Source: a virus. Taken from it: a stretch of 64,000 bases of DNA. A program made the position numbers and the translations under genes. The notes beneath the pieces are model-generated. The model searched no databases and was not told where the DNA came from. It was given only the letters and a program-made list of their open reading frames with translations. This document shows positions 14,962 to 23,763 of this stretch, one piece after another. The stretch's first letter is position 1. Each line of letters opens with the position of its first letter. The stretch covers positions 90,124-154,123 of the IMG/VR virus record IMGVR_UViG_3300003873_000002. The stretch is one strand, 5' to 3'.

Positions 14962-16629
14962 ATGGGTGGCAACGCTACAGGAACAAATAAAAAGACTGGA
15001 GTAGAAGTAGAAGCGGAAAAAATTCCTTTGAAACAAATTGGTCGATCAGAATTTACTAATAAATTCACATCAGTTTTTAAAGAATTAAATTCAATCTTTA
15101 AAAAAGAAAATAAAAAACCAATTTGGGTCGATGAAAATAAAATCACTACAGGTGAATTGTTTAACGGATCGACTTCATTTATTTTCGATGCCTCGATTCC
15201 TGACGATGAAATTGTTAAATATAAAGAGTTTGCTGGTGATATTGATATCATCGTCCCTGATAATTTAAAAACTGAATTATGGAATATGCTTGATAAATTA
15301 GAAGGCAATGAAGTTATCCCCGGCGTTACTTATATTGGATCAAATAAACCAACAGTTAAATCAATTGGTGACCAAATTAATGCTGTCTTTGTTGCAACAT
15401 TTAATGAATCAAAAATCGCGGTTCAGGTTGATTTTGAGTTTCTTGAAGTTGATGAAAATGGTTCACCATCTGAGTGGGCAAAATTTAGTCATAGTTCATC
15501 ATTCGAAGATGCAAAAAAGGATATTAAAGCAGTACACCACAAATATTTGTTACAATCATTGATTGGTGGTGCATCTATTAGAGATGATATTGTAATTGCA
15601 ACTCCATCATCTACACCAGAGAAAATTAGATTCAAGAAAATGAATGATTTACCACGTATGTTGAAATTTAGTGTTGGTCGTGGTATTCGAACTGCATATG
15701 AATTAATGTACGACATGGATGGTAATGTTATTCAACATAACGGAAAAGACGTATATAGGGAAATTCCGTCAAAATCAAGTAATTATGAAACAATCGTCGC
15801 TAACATCTATAAACTGGCATTTGGGCGTTTAGATGATAACAAAGATGATGTTAAATTATTCGGATCGTTTGTTGGTTTGATTGAATTAATGAAGAAGTAT
15901 TTAAATAAAAAACAGGTTCTTAATACATTGGATAGATATGTAGATAAATTATTCCGTGTAAAACCACCACGGGGTCAGGAATTGGAATCACATGATAAAG
16001 AATTAGATTACCGCGTTAAGATTGTTGGGTATGAATATTTCCTTAAACATTTAAACATTACTGATTCGAAATTAAAAGACAAATACAAAAACCAAATTGA
16101 TCTTTATTATAAGGAATGGAGAGGCAGACGCGATGAGAATTTGGTTAGGGGTATTATAGATAGTATCATTGAAAATCGAGTTAAAAATAGTAATGAAGAT
16201 GCTGTTGATGGTAGTGATATCACACCTGATGATATGAGCACAATTGCTAGTGTAGGTGCCCAACCAGTCATCAGTAATATTCTCGTTAGTGTCAAAAATA
16301 AGAATATTGATATTGGCGATGATATTGGCGATGATATCGGTGATGATATCGGTGATGATATCGGTGATGATGATGATATTGATATAGGTATTAGTGATGA
16401 TGATGCCAAAAGCATGGGTATTGATATTGATAATGGTGATGATGATGATGATATTTTACTTGAAAATGTATTAGATAAAACATTTAGTCTTGCGTGGTAT
16501 ATTACTACTATCGAGCCAGGTCTTGATTTCGTAAAACTTATTAATGAGTTACCTGAGGAAAATTCTGATTTGGAAGATTTGAATGATATTGTCGATGCTG
16601 TTATTGAGGCGTATAATATAGGACAATAA
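14962..16629 (+). CDS. Nucleotidyltransferase-fold protein
   Basis: 555 residues. The Pol-beta/NTase superfamily pattern is visible: LFNGSTSF (hG[ST] element, ~67-73), AGDIDIIV (D93 and D95, the DxD metal pair), and the third acidic strand KIAVQVDFEF (~150). The middle is helical. The C-terminus has a low-complexity acidic stretch of about six GDDI repeats encoded by a 12-bp repeat (16308-16370). NTase-fold proteins transfer nucleotides to RNA, DNA, proteins or small molecules; the substrate is unknown. It heads a three-gene run with a PD-(D/E)XK-like protein and a ligase/adenylyltransferase fusion. A packaged or structural role is possible given the size. Confidence 0.6.
   Translation: MGGNATGTNKKTGVEVEAEKIPLKQIGRSEFTNKFTSVFKELNSIFKKENKKPIWVDENKITTGELFNGSTSFIFDASIPDDEIVKYKEFAGDIDIIVPDNLKTELWNMLDKLEGNEVIPGVTYIGSNKPTVKSIGDQINAVFVATFNESKIAVQVDFEFLEVDENGSPSEWAKFSHSSSFEDAKKDIKAVHHKYLLQSLIGGASIRDDIVIATPSSTPEKIRFKKMNDLPRMLKFSVGRGIRTAYELMYDMDGNVIQHNGKDVYREIPSKSSNYETIVANIYKLAFGRLDDNKDDVKLFGSFVGLIELMKKYLNKKQVLNTLDRYVDKLFRVKPPRGQELESHDKELDYRVKIVGYEYFLKHLNITDSKLKDKYKNQIDLYYKEWRGRRDENLVRGIIDSIIENRVKNSNEDAVDGSDITPDDMSTIASVGAQPVISNILVSVKNKNIDIGDDIGDDIGDDIGDDIGDDDDIDIGISDDDAKSMGIDIDNGDDDDDILLENVLDKTFSLAWYITTIEPGLDFVKLINELPEENSDLEDLNDIVDAVIEAYNIGQ
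16308..16370. repeat. In-frame 12-bp tandem repeat (GDDI)n
   Basis: About five copies of GATGATATTGGC or its GGT variant encode Gly-Asp-Asp-Ile units in the NTase-fold protein. Twelve bases keeps the reading frame. Confidence 0.9.
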
Positions 16630-16631
16630 AA

Positions 16632-17942
16632 ATGTTTATTTCTAAAATATTAAAGAACATGAGAAGGTGCGAACAAGATGATTCAAATACATCGCACACT
16701 GTTAAAGGTGTTATACATGAAATGATCATTCATGCAAAACTTGAACGCATTAAAAATAAACTTGATGAAGATTCGAGTAACATTTCAATATCACAAAATA
16801 TCTATAACTTTCTTAAAAGTATAAAAACTGATGATATTAATATCAAAGCGATGATTAAAGATATGATGGTATCTTATTTTATTCATAATGATAAATATGC
16901 AACATACCTTAAAAATTATTTTGTTAATGAATTAAATCTGGATAAAAAACTGATAGAAAGTCTTGAAAATAAATTGAGAAGACGCGGTGTTACTAGCGAT
17001 TTCTATAAAATAATGAAAAAATTATTTATTTTTGATGATAATGGTTTTTTGTCCTCTACAAATGACAAACGCCCAGATTATAATGAAATTAACGCAAATG
17101 GATTTATTTCAGATTATTCAAAACCACTTTGTAATAAAATACAAAATACAACAGGAATAAATTCTGATATAATCGAATCTGTGTTTAGTGTTGTTGCGAA
17201 CCATAGTGGTGTTGTCGGTGGTCTTGGTGTTGGTAAATATGAAATAGCACTTATTATTTTCTTTAAAGGTGGTAAAAGTGCCGTTAAAGGCGATGTAATG
17301 TTAAACGATAAAAACGTTGAAGTCAAGGTGGGTAATGCGCGGTTAGGCAGTAATCTTAAAAATCATGCTGATGAAACACAAAGATTTTTAAAACTTACCT
17401 TTGATGCTGATACTGTGACTAGAAATGATGCGCCAATGCCAGTAAGTGTATTAGAATTTATGTGTGATGTTGTTGGAGCCACTAAACAGGATGCAAGTAG
17501 CACTGTGGTTAAAAATTCATTAAACTTTGTTGAAAAAAATATGATGACTCTTATTAATTATGTGACATCAACAAAGAAATATAATATAAACCTTAAAAAG
17601 TTTGTTAATTTTTATACAGCGAACTTTGTTAGTGAGATTTATGGTGGGGATTATAAAAAATACAACAGTGCTTTTTATAATGCATTTAAATCCAAAGATA
17701 TACAAAAGGATGTCATACCATTACTTGCTGCAACATCATTAATTTTATATAAAGAGTCCGAAGGGTTTAATATTTTTATTTTTATAAGTGGTACTGGTAA
17801 ATCTGCATTGAGCATAAATAAATTTACTGAAAAAGGCGTAGATGCCGCTATGAGAACATTTATCAAAAATGGTGGGAAAATTAACGGTACAACTGCATCA
17901 TCGAACCCAACAGGTGTTCGAATGAAATTGGGTGCCAAATAA
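16632..17942 (+). CDS. PD-(D/E)XK-like nuclease candidate
   Basis: 436 residues, starting three bases after the NTase-fold gene. Residues ~196-240 (VGGLGVGKYEIALIIFFKGG, then AVKGDVMLNDKNVEVKVGNA) fit a restriction-endonuclease core: E204, then D221 on a GDV strand, then E230-x-K232. The N-terminal ~190 residues and the C-terminus are helical and not recognised. If functional it would be a Mg-dependent DNase or a DNA-binding relic. Tight spacing with its neighbours suggests joint action or joint packaging. The nuclease call rests on this one motif. Confidence 0.45.
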   Translation: MFISKILKNMRRCEQDDSNTSHTVKGVIHEMIIHAKLERIKNKLDEDSSNISISQNIYNFLKSIKTDDINIKAMIKDMMVSYFIHNDKYATYLKNYFVNELNLDKKLIESLENKLRRRGVTSDFYKIMKKLFIFDDNGFLSSTNDKRPDYNEINANGFISDYSKPLCNKIQNTTGINSDIIESVFSVVANHSGVVGGLGVGKYEIALIIFFKGGKSAVKGDVMLNDKNVEVKVGNARLGSNLKNHADETQRFLKLTFDADTVTRNDAPMPVSVLEFMCDVVGATKQDASSTVVKNSLNFVEKNMMTLINYVTSTKKYNINLKKFVNFYTANFVSEIYGGDYKKYNSAFYNAFKSKDIQKDVIPLLAATSLILYKESEGFNIFIFISGTGKSALSINKFTEKGVDAAMRTFIKNGGKINGTTASSNPTGVRMKLGAK

Positions 17943-17945
17943 TTG

Positions 17946-17970
17946 GACTTAATTGAGACTAAATTAAGTC
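17946..17970 (+). terminator. Hairpin after the nuclease-like gene
   Basis: A perfect 9-bp stem, GACTTAATT (17946-17954) with AATTAAGTC (17962-17970), around a 7-base loop, directly after the stop at 17942. There is no clean U-tract, so it may be a weak terminator, an mRNA 3' stabiliser or a processing site. Confidence 0.45.
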
Positions 17971-18014
17971 TAATTATGTGGGCTTAAATTAAATTAAACA
18001 AAAGAAGAATTTTT

Positions 18015-19610
18015 ATGTTAAAGAAAATTGTAGAAAATGCAAAAAACCACAGATCTGAAAATATTTTAGAAGCAAAAATGTTGGATATCAGTATTAAAAC
18101 CGTTAATAAATTTGCTACAAATCCAAATAAATGCTCTGTATTTCTTAGTGAGCCGGTTGATGTTTATCAAAAAACCGATGGTGTGAAGATTACATTAATC
18201 CGCACAGACACATCGTACGATAATACAATTGACGGTTTTTATAGGAACTGGGTTGTTGCATATAAAAACAATATTCTTTTTCATGACGAGTACAACTATG
18301 CCACACATAAAGATATTCACCATACTGTGGGTGCATCACAATTTAGTGTAGTATTAAAACATTTTTTGTCATTGCATATCAGAGGTGCCCTTAAATCAAT
18401 AAAGAAAAACACTGAGTATCTTATTGAATTTTTAATGAAAAAGCCGACACTTTCAAGTAACTATAAAACCAAGCATGGCATGGTATTAATAGGATATGCA
18501 AGAAGCTCTTATAAGATTAAAAATGGTAAAGTAACATCTACACCAAAATTATTTAAAACCATCGGTAGGGAGTCAATTGCGAGCGTATTTGATATTGATG
18601 TGCCCATGCATGTGTTCTCTGGTGTCCTTGGTGATTTTGATAATTTCCAGAAAAATATTATCGATACTAGGTTAGCACCAATCTTCTTAAAGTATAAAGC
18701 TAGTTTAGAATCTGCACCAGATAGTTGTAGTGTTATAGATATCATGAGAAATGTTTTTATTGAGCTAGAATCTGTTTATGGGGGCAATGAAGAAGGTGTT
18801 GTTATTACTGCAAAAAACAAATCATTTAATCTAAAATTTCAACAGGATTACCAAGTCGATCAAAAAGCCAGACAAATTATTAAAATGAAGCACCGAATGG
18901 ACGCTAAAAACAACGAAATATATTGGGAAAATGTTAGAAATTTCGCAGATGGGATTATTAAAGAGCTTGATATTAAAATGGGTGATACTACACCATTAAG
19001 AACTTTGCTTAGTAGAGTAAGCAATTTATTAACTCAAACCAGAATTGATATAGATTTTAAAAATAGTAAAAAAACAATGAGTACCATTGTTGATGATATC
19101 CAACTAACAATCAAATCAAAAATAATCAGAATGTTAGCCGGTAATAATGGTGCATTAATTATTGGTAAATTTAGAGTGCTTACAAATGCGCACACAAAAA
19201 TGATTAATGATGCACTTAAAAAATATGATACTGTTAATGTAGCTATTATCTCAAATAAAAATACCAAGAAAAATTTGCCTGTTATTGTCAAAATGATTGG
19301 ACTTACATTCGGTAGCAAAATTAATGTAGCGTTTGCAAGTACTGGCAATATTATTACATTGCTAGGCAAATTTGATGATAATATTAATACTGTTATAGCA
19401 GGCACCGATCGTGTGGAAGCTTATAAAAAACAACTACTGAGATCACCTGATATGAATATAGAGGAAATTGTGAGAAAAGATATAGATATCTCAGCGACTA
19501 AGGTAATCAAATCATTATCAGATGGTGATGAGTTCTTTTTAGCAAACACGCCGGAGCCAATACATGGCATGTACAACGAATTAAAACACATATATGTTGA
19601 TAACCAATAA
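18015..19610 (+). CDS. Fusion of ligase-type and NMN-adenylyltransferase-type domains
   Basis: 531 residues. The N-terminal part carries the covalent nucleotidyltransferase signature VDVYQKTDGVKIT (K53-T-D-G56, motif I of ATP-dependent ligases and capping enzymes), with a later EGVVI...FNLKFQQDY stretch resembling motifs IV-V. From ~376 the sequence changes to a Rossmann nucleotidyltransferase: ALIIGKFRVLTNAHTKMIND (the H in a T/HxGH-like position), VNVAIISN, then AGTDRVEAYKKQL (~461) and the closing ISATKVIKSL (~491), comparable to the ISxTxxR motif of NMN/cytidylyl transferases. Such a pair could couple NAD-related chemistry to end sealing, or tag RNA. Activities are inferred from motifs; the central region is unassigned. 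Confidence 0.55.
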   Translation: MLKKIVENAKNHRSENILEAKMLDISIKTVNKFATNPNKCSVFLSEPVDVYQKTDGVKITLIRTDTSYDNTIDGFYRNWVVAYKNNILFHDEYNYATHKDIHHTVGASQFSVVLKHFLSLHIRGALKSIKKNTEYLIEFLMKKPTLSSNYKTKHGMVLIGYARSSYKIKNGKVTSTPKLFKTIGRESIASVFDIDVPMHVFSGVLGDFDNFQKNIIDTRLAPIFLKYKASLESAPDSCSVIDIMRNVFIELESVYGGNEEGVVITAKNKSFNLKFQQDYQVDQKARQIIKMKHRMDAKNNEIYWENVRNFADGIIKELDIKMGDTTPLRTLLSRVSNLLTQTRIDIDFKNSKKTMSTIVDDIQLTIKSKIIRMLAGNNGALIIGKFRVLTNAHTKMINDALKKYDTVNVAIISNKNTKKNLPVIVKMIGLTFGSKINVAFASTGNIITLLGKFDDNINTVIAGTDRVEAYKKQLLRSPDMNIEEIVRKDIDISATKVIKSLSDGDEFFLANTPEPIHGMYNELKHIYVDNQ

Positions 19611-19643
19611 CATCAAACAATGATAGATTAATAAGAGTCTTAT

Positions 19644-20360
19644 ATGCGCACAATTAATACCTCATACTTTGTAGAGTATAAACGTTTATATAAATTAGTC
19701 CATGAAGAAAATAAAAAAAATCTCGACACATTGAATTTGGTTAAGTTTCGCTTTATTCCACTTGAAGTTTTTCATACAGATATCCGGAACCTTTTTAATA
19801 AATATCTTGATGCTAATATTACAGAGATAAACTCGCCAGAAAATTATATGTATATTTCACCATCTGATTTTAAAAAGGCAAATGATTTGCTAGATAAAAT
19901 ATTTGGTAAAAATAAATTCTTGATCGCACATAGCATGAATAAAATTAAAAAAGATATACCAGAATATAATGAATTGGTAAGTGAGTATCCAACACTAGAA
20001 AAGAATGGTAGTTTCAAGTGTGATGTGTGTGGTCATATCGTTGATAACAAATTGAAAAAAATAGATGATATTGATTTGAAACCAATAAATAACGATGAAT
20101 ACATTTATGATATTTCAGGCTATGATAATAAAATGATTAAAATTGTTATAAATATGCCGAAAAATAAAACAATGGGCATTTATTTTATGGACGCTTATAA
20201 AAAACCCATAGAATCAGTGCAATTTGATATATTAAGCACGAATGATAGATTTTCAACAGGCCAAATAAATTGTGAGTTGAAAAATGAATATAAATATCTC
20301 GGTTTTTATAAAAAAGGTGTAGAAAATGAGCACATAAACCGTGGTAGATTTATGCGTTAA
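19644..20360 (+). CDS. Hypothetical protein with one CxxC motif (238 aa)
   Basis: 238 residues. The first half is helical and charged. A CDVCGH segment lies at ~136-141, too little alone for a full zinc finger. The second half is beta-rich (MIKIVINMPKNKTMGIYFMD). No family recognised. It follows the ligase/adenylyltransferase gene by 33 bases on the same strand. Confidence 0.6.
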   Translation: MRTINTSYFVEYKRLYKLVHEENKKNLDTLNLVKFRFIPLEVFHTDIRNLFNKYLDANITEINSPENYMYISPSDFKKANDLLDKIFGKNKFLIAHSMNKIKKDIPEYNELVSEYPTLEKNGSFKCDVCGHIVDNKLKKIDDIDLKPINNDEYIYDISGYDNKMIKIVINMPKNKTMGIYFMDAYKKPIESVQFDILSTNDRFSTGQINCELKNEYKYLGFYKKGVENEHINRGRFMR

Positions 20361-20365
20361 TCTCA

Positions 20366-20425
20366 ATAAACAGCATTAAACAGCATTAAATAAAAACATC
20401 AATATACATCAATATACATCAATAA
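20366..20425. repeat. Two short tandem repeats before the 20426 gene
   Basis: Two copies of an 11-bp unit (AACAGCATTAA) and three of a 10-bp unit (CATCAATATA), ending at the ATG of the next gene. No conventional ribosome site is seen between repeat and start. Confidence 0.85.
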
Positions 20426-21151
20426 ATGGCAATAAACGACAACACAATGAATAATTTCCCGTCCATGAATTTTTTTAATTTTAATATGGTTCCACAGAAA
20501 CCTCGTAGTTTCGCAGAGTCTATGGCAATGTTTATGCAGTTCACACAGATGTTCAATAAAGCAATGGGTAATCCATTCGTTTTAAGTTACAAAAAGAAAG
20601 TTAAAGGTGTTGTGGGTGAATCTGAAATTGTCATCCGAGCAAATAAAAAAAATTATATGAATTCTGTGGTGAACCCTGGGGATGAACATAATGATGAACA
20701 TAATGATGAAAATACATCTGTCTGTATTACAAATACAAGAACAAGATGCACTCAAATTAAAAAAACAATTAAAAAAGAGGTGCATCTAGTTGATGATGAT
20801 CGTCAACTGACTAAAATATACCCCAAATTGCATAAACATATTAAACTAAAACCACACATAGCAAAATACCGTGATGATATTATATACTTAGATGGTGTTG
20901 GTGATGTGACTTTAGTTAAAAAACAAGCCGACAGCAATATCGATTTAAACCTTATACAAATCCAACAAAAATCACTAAGTGGTTTTTTTATCCCTAAGCA
21001 TAGGGATGGATCATCATGCGAGTATGTAGACCTCATAAAATGCCCTCTTCATAAATATTATAATAGAAATATTCAAGCATGGCCATACCAAAATAAAATT
21101 ACAGAAATAAAAAACAATAATGAAAGCTTATTGCAAGTTAATATCAGTTAA
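20426..21151 (+). CDS. Hypothetical protein (241 aa)
   Basis: The N-terminal ~55 residues are rich in Met, Phe and Asn (NNFPSMNFFNFNMVPQKP). A short in-frame 12-bp duplication encodes DEHNDEHNDEN (~95). The C-terminal half has SSCEYVDLIKCPLHKYYNRN, with two Cys and a His that could bind metal. Charged and soluble, no recognised domain. The start codon directly abuts a tandem repeat. Confidence 0.55.
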   Translation: MAINDNTMNNFPSMNFFNFNMVPQKPRSFAESMAMFMQFTQMFNKAMGNPFVLSYKKKVKGVVGESEIVIRANKKNYMNSVVNPGDEHNDEHNDENTSVCITNTRTRCTQIKKTIKKEVHLVDDDRQLTKIYPKLHKHIKLKPHIAKYRDDIIYLDGVGDVTLVKKQADSNIDLNLIQIQQKSLSGFFIPKHRDGSSCEYVDLIKCPLHKYYNRNIQAWPYQNKITEIKNNNESLLQVNIS

Positions 21152-21241
21152 TATCAGTTAATGTCCGTTAATGTCCGTTAATGATTGGTATTAAATTAAT
21201 TTTTATAATAAAAAGTTACATAAATAAAGAGGTAATGTGAG

Positions 21242-21514
21242 TTGGAACTTTTAATCAAATGCAACAACTGTGGGCTGCTTTGGAAGCAAAATTGCAACAT
21301 GGATGAACATAAAGACATGCGCAAAGGTAATTATAACTTTATAGGAAATGATAGTTGTTGTCCTCTTTGTGAATCCAACCTATCACAAATTGATATAATA
21401 CACAAAAATAAAGTATGGAATGGTGGTACTTTTGAATCACCGGAGTCCCACGAAACACATAAAAATATTATATACAATACTATTAATAAATTAAAAAAGA
21501 TTCTGATTAACTGA
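21242..21514 (+). CDS. Small zinc-ribbon protein, TTG start
   Basis: 90 residues from TTG at 21242, chosen because AGAGG (21228-21232) is at a suitable distance and upstream frames close. It has two Cys pairs: KCNNCGLLW (residues 6-12) and DSCCPLCESNL (~39-47), a rubredoxin-like zinc-ribbon layout. Small zinc ribbons in phages often modulate transcription or bind nucleic acid; no specific family assigned. It is the last gene before the DNA ligase promoter. Confidence 0.65.
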   Translation: MELLIKCNNCGLLWKQNCNMDEHKDMRKGNYNFIGNDSCCPLCESNLSQIDIIHKNKVWNGGTFESPESHETHKNIIYNTINKLKKILIN

Positions 21515-21568
21515 TAATTAATTTGTTGATAAAATCATTTAAAACCAGTTGAAATCATTTAAAACCAA

Positions 21569-21599
21569 TTGAAATAAATGTTGAAATATTTAGTATAAT
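21569..21599 (+). promoter_or_regulatory. Probable sigma-70-type promoter for DNA ligase
   Basis: TATAAT (21594-21599), followed by more TATAAT-like sequence, with TTGAAA at 21569-21574 (19-base spacer, longer than usual). A 20-bp duplication (TCATTTAAAACCARTTGAAA) overlaps the -35 region. Confidence 0.5.
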
Positions 21600-21638
21600 A
21601 TTATATAATATATTATATTAAATCAAAAGGGTGATGCC

Positions 21639-23108
21639 ATGAAAGTAGAAGAGATAATTAAATTATTAGCAGATACAAGTTCAACAAATCAAAAAATTAT
21701 GATTTTGAAAGATAACTCTGCGAATGAAACCTTAAAGCGTGTATGTTATCTTGCATACAACCCTACCACCGTTTTTGGAATTAAGAAAATCCCAGAAATC
21801 GAGTCACAAACCGATAATATTTCAATAGATAAAGCACTTGATATGCTTGAGCCCATCTATAATAGAGACGTTACTGGAAATAAAGCATCGGTGCATTTAA
21901 AAAATATCTTGTCGAGTTTAAATGATGAAAGACGTGAAATCATTAAAAATATTATTGGGCGGGATTTAAGATGTGGCATTGGTAAAAGAACTGTTTCAAA
22001 ATTATGGCCGGGGTTATTACAAAGTACATCATATATGGGTGCTGTTTCTTTCAGTGACAAACGAGTCGATAATCTTTTTAAAAAAACAAATAAAGGAGTT
22101 AAAATCTATTCTGAAACTAAAATGGATGGAAGATATGCAAATATTACTGTTAATGAAAATGGTTATACTATAACATCTCGCAACGGTAAATTCAATTACT
22201 TTGGAAATATTTTTGATGAAACAATTGATATTATACGCGAAAGATATCACCAGAGTTCATTTGTTATATGTGGTGAGTTGCTCATTGAGGGTGTTTCACG
22301 ATTTGAAAGCAACGGTATCATTTCATCATTGGTATCTATTGGTGATGATTTGGCTAAAGGCAAACCATATAAAAGTGAATACACAATCTCTGAATATAAT
22401 GAACTTCTTGGCAAAGTAAAAATGGTTGCATGGGATATTGTGCCGTTTGATATTGTTGATAATAATATGTTATACAAAGCAAATGAGAAAAAATTGCGTG
22501 AGCTATTAGAAGACGAGGATGCATTCTCAGAACAACTTGCATTGAATGCTATTTACAAAGAACGATATACACGCGAACAACGTTTAGATGATCTTAAAAA
22601 GGCTTTAGATGGTGTTGATAGAATTAAAATGATTGGGTACAAAGAAGTTAAAACAAAAAAGGAAGCACTTGAACATTTTAACTATCTTCTTTCAAACGGT
22701 GAAGAAGGGACGATTTTAAAAAGTTCAGATGGGTTATGGGTTGATGGGAAACCCACTAACCAGATCAAATTTAAAGTAGAAATTGATGTTGAATTGGTTG
22801 TTACTGGGATGAATGAAGGGCGCAGTGGCAAAAAATATGATGGACAAGTTGGGTCATATAACTGCGTTTCATCTGACGGGCTGTTAAAAGTCGCAGCAAA
22901 CGTCCTTGGTGATGAAATGAGAGAACGAAATGAAAATCTTAATGGTCGTGTTGTTACAGTTAGATGTAACGGTTTGAGTGCCACCGAAAATGGATATTCT
23001 ATGTTATACCCAAGATTGATTTGTATCAGGGACGATAAAGATACTGCGGATGATTTAGAATCAATTAAACTTATTGAACAAATGGCCTTATCACTAAAGC
23101 ATGAATAA
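21639..23108 (+). CDS. 30: ATP-dependent DNA ligase (T4 gp30-like)
   Basis: 489 residues, the size of T4 DNA ligase (487). The adenylated lysine is K161 in YSETKMDGRYANI (motif I; K159 in T4). Other motifs: TSRNGK (III-like), FVICGELLIEG (motif III/IIIa), EEGTILKSSDGLW (IV) and NQIKFKVEIDVELVV (V). The N-terminal helical domain includes RDLRCGIGKRTVSKLWPGL, typical of the T4-type DNA-binding domain. It seals nicks in Okazaki fragments and during recombination. Unlike gp30 in T4, it sits just ahead of the ribonucleotide reductase genes. Confidence 0.95.
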   Translation: MKVEEIIKLLADTSSTNQKIMILKDNSANETLKRVCYLAYNPTTVFGIKKIPEIESQTDNISIDKALDMLEPIYNRDVTGNKASVHLKNILSSLNDERREIIKNIIGRDLRCGIGKRTVSKLWPGLLQSTSYMGAVSFSDKRVDNLFKKTNKGVKIYSETKMDGRYANITVNENGYTITSRNGKFNYFGNIFDETIDIIRERYHQSSFVICGELLIEGVSRFESNGIISSLVSIGDDLAKGKPYKSEYTISEYNELLGKVKMVAWDIVPFDIVDNNMLYKANEKKLRELLEDEDAFSEQLALNAIYKERYTREQRLDDLKKALDGVDRIKMIGYKEVKTKKEALEHFNYLLSNGEEGTILKSSDGLWVDGKPTNQIKFKVEIDVELVVTGMNEGRSGKKYDGQVGSYNCVSSDGLLKVAANVLGDEMRERNENLNGRVVTVRCNGLSATENGYSMLYPRLICIRDDKDTADDLESIKLIEQMALSLKHE

Positions 23109-23152
23109 ACGCATTTAACTGAGAATAAACGCGATTAAATATAAAGATACAG

Positions 23153-23181
23153 TTGTATTATACCCACGAATATAGTATAAT
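23153..23181 (+). promoter_or_regulatory. Sigma-70-type promoter upstream of the membrane protein and nrdAB
   Basis: TTGTAT (23153-23158), 17-base spacer, TATAAT (23176-23181). It is the likely start of the transcript carrying the membrane protein, nrdA, nrdB and glutaredoxin. Confidence 0.7.
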
Positions 23182-23237
23182 ATAAAAATAATATAAAAAT
23201 AATAAAAAGCAGTTAGTTCAATTATTGTGTAAAGAGT

Positions 23238-23699
23238 TTGGTTAGAAAGAGAGATATTATAGTGAGAGTTTTGCGGTTATTATTTATTGCTGTATTGATT
23301 ACAACATTTGTGCTTGATTATATTGGATTCCATCAAAAAATTACATCGATGATGTTATTTGTAGAGATCACTATTGAGGCATTTATATACTTGATAGCAG
23401 CAACAACATATTCGTCACTTTCTCAGTACGAAAAAATTACAGCATATTATAATAGAACTGTTTCAAATGACGGTGTATTTGATACCGTAATGATTGCATC
23501 TATTATAGTGTCATCATATTATGTCTTTAATCTTTCACATATTTTAATTATTTCGCCTATCATTTTTATTGGATGTTATATCACATATTCGTTGGTTCAG
23601 CGATTCGATAAATCAATTGATGATGTAAAAGAGCTAGAATTGCCATTAGTAGAAACCATGATAAGGACGTGGTCTGTTGGAAAAAACATGGATAATTAA
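23238..23699 (+). CDS. Small inner-membrane protein, four predicted TM segments
   Basis: 153 residues from TTG at 23238; a GTG at 23262 with an AGAAAGAGAG site is an equally good start. Hydrophobic stretches suggest four helices: LLFIAVLITTFVLDYIGF, MMLFVEITIEAFIYLIAA, VMIASIIVSSYYVFNL and ILIISPIIFIGCYITYSL. The C-terminus is charged. No family recognised; a holin or host-membrane modifier is possible, but four helices do not decide it. It lies between DNA ligase and nrdA behind its own promoter. Confidence 0.6.
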   Translation: MVRKRDIIVRVLRLLFIAVLITTFVLDYIGFHQKITSMMLFVEITIEAFIYLIAATTYSSLSQYEKITAYYNRTVSNDGVFDTVMIASIIVSSYYVFNLSHILIISPIIFIGCYITYSLVQRFDKSIDDVKELELPLVETMIRTWSVGKNMDN

Positions 23700-23763
23700 T
23701 AAAATAAACAACTAGAAAATAAACTGAAAACAAACCAAAATATTTTAATTAAGTGGAGAGAAA

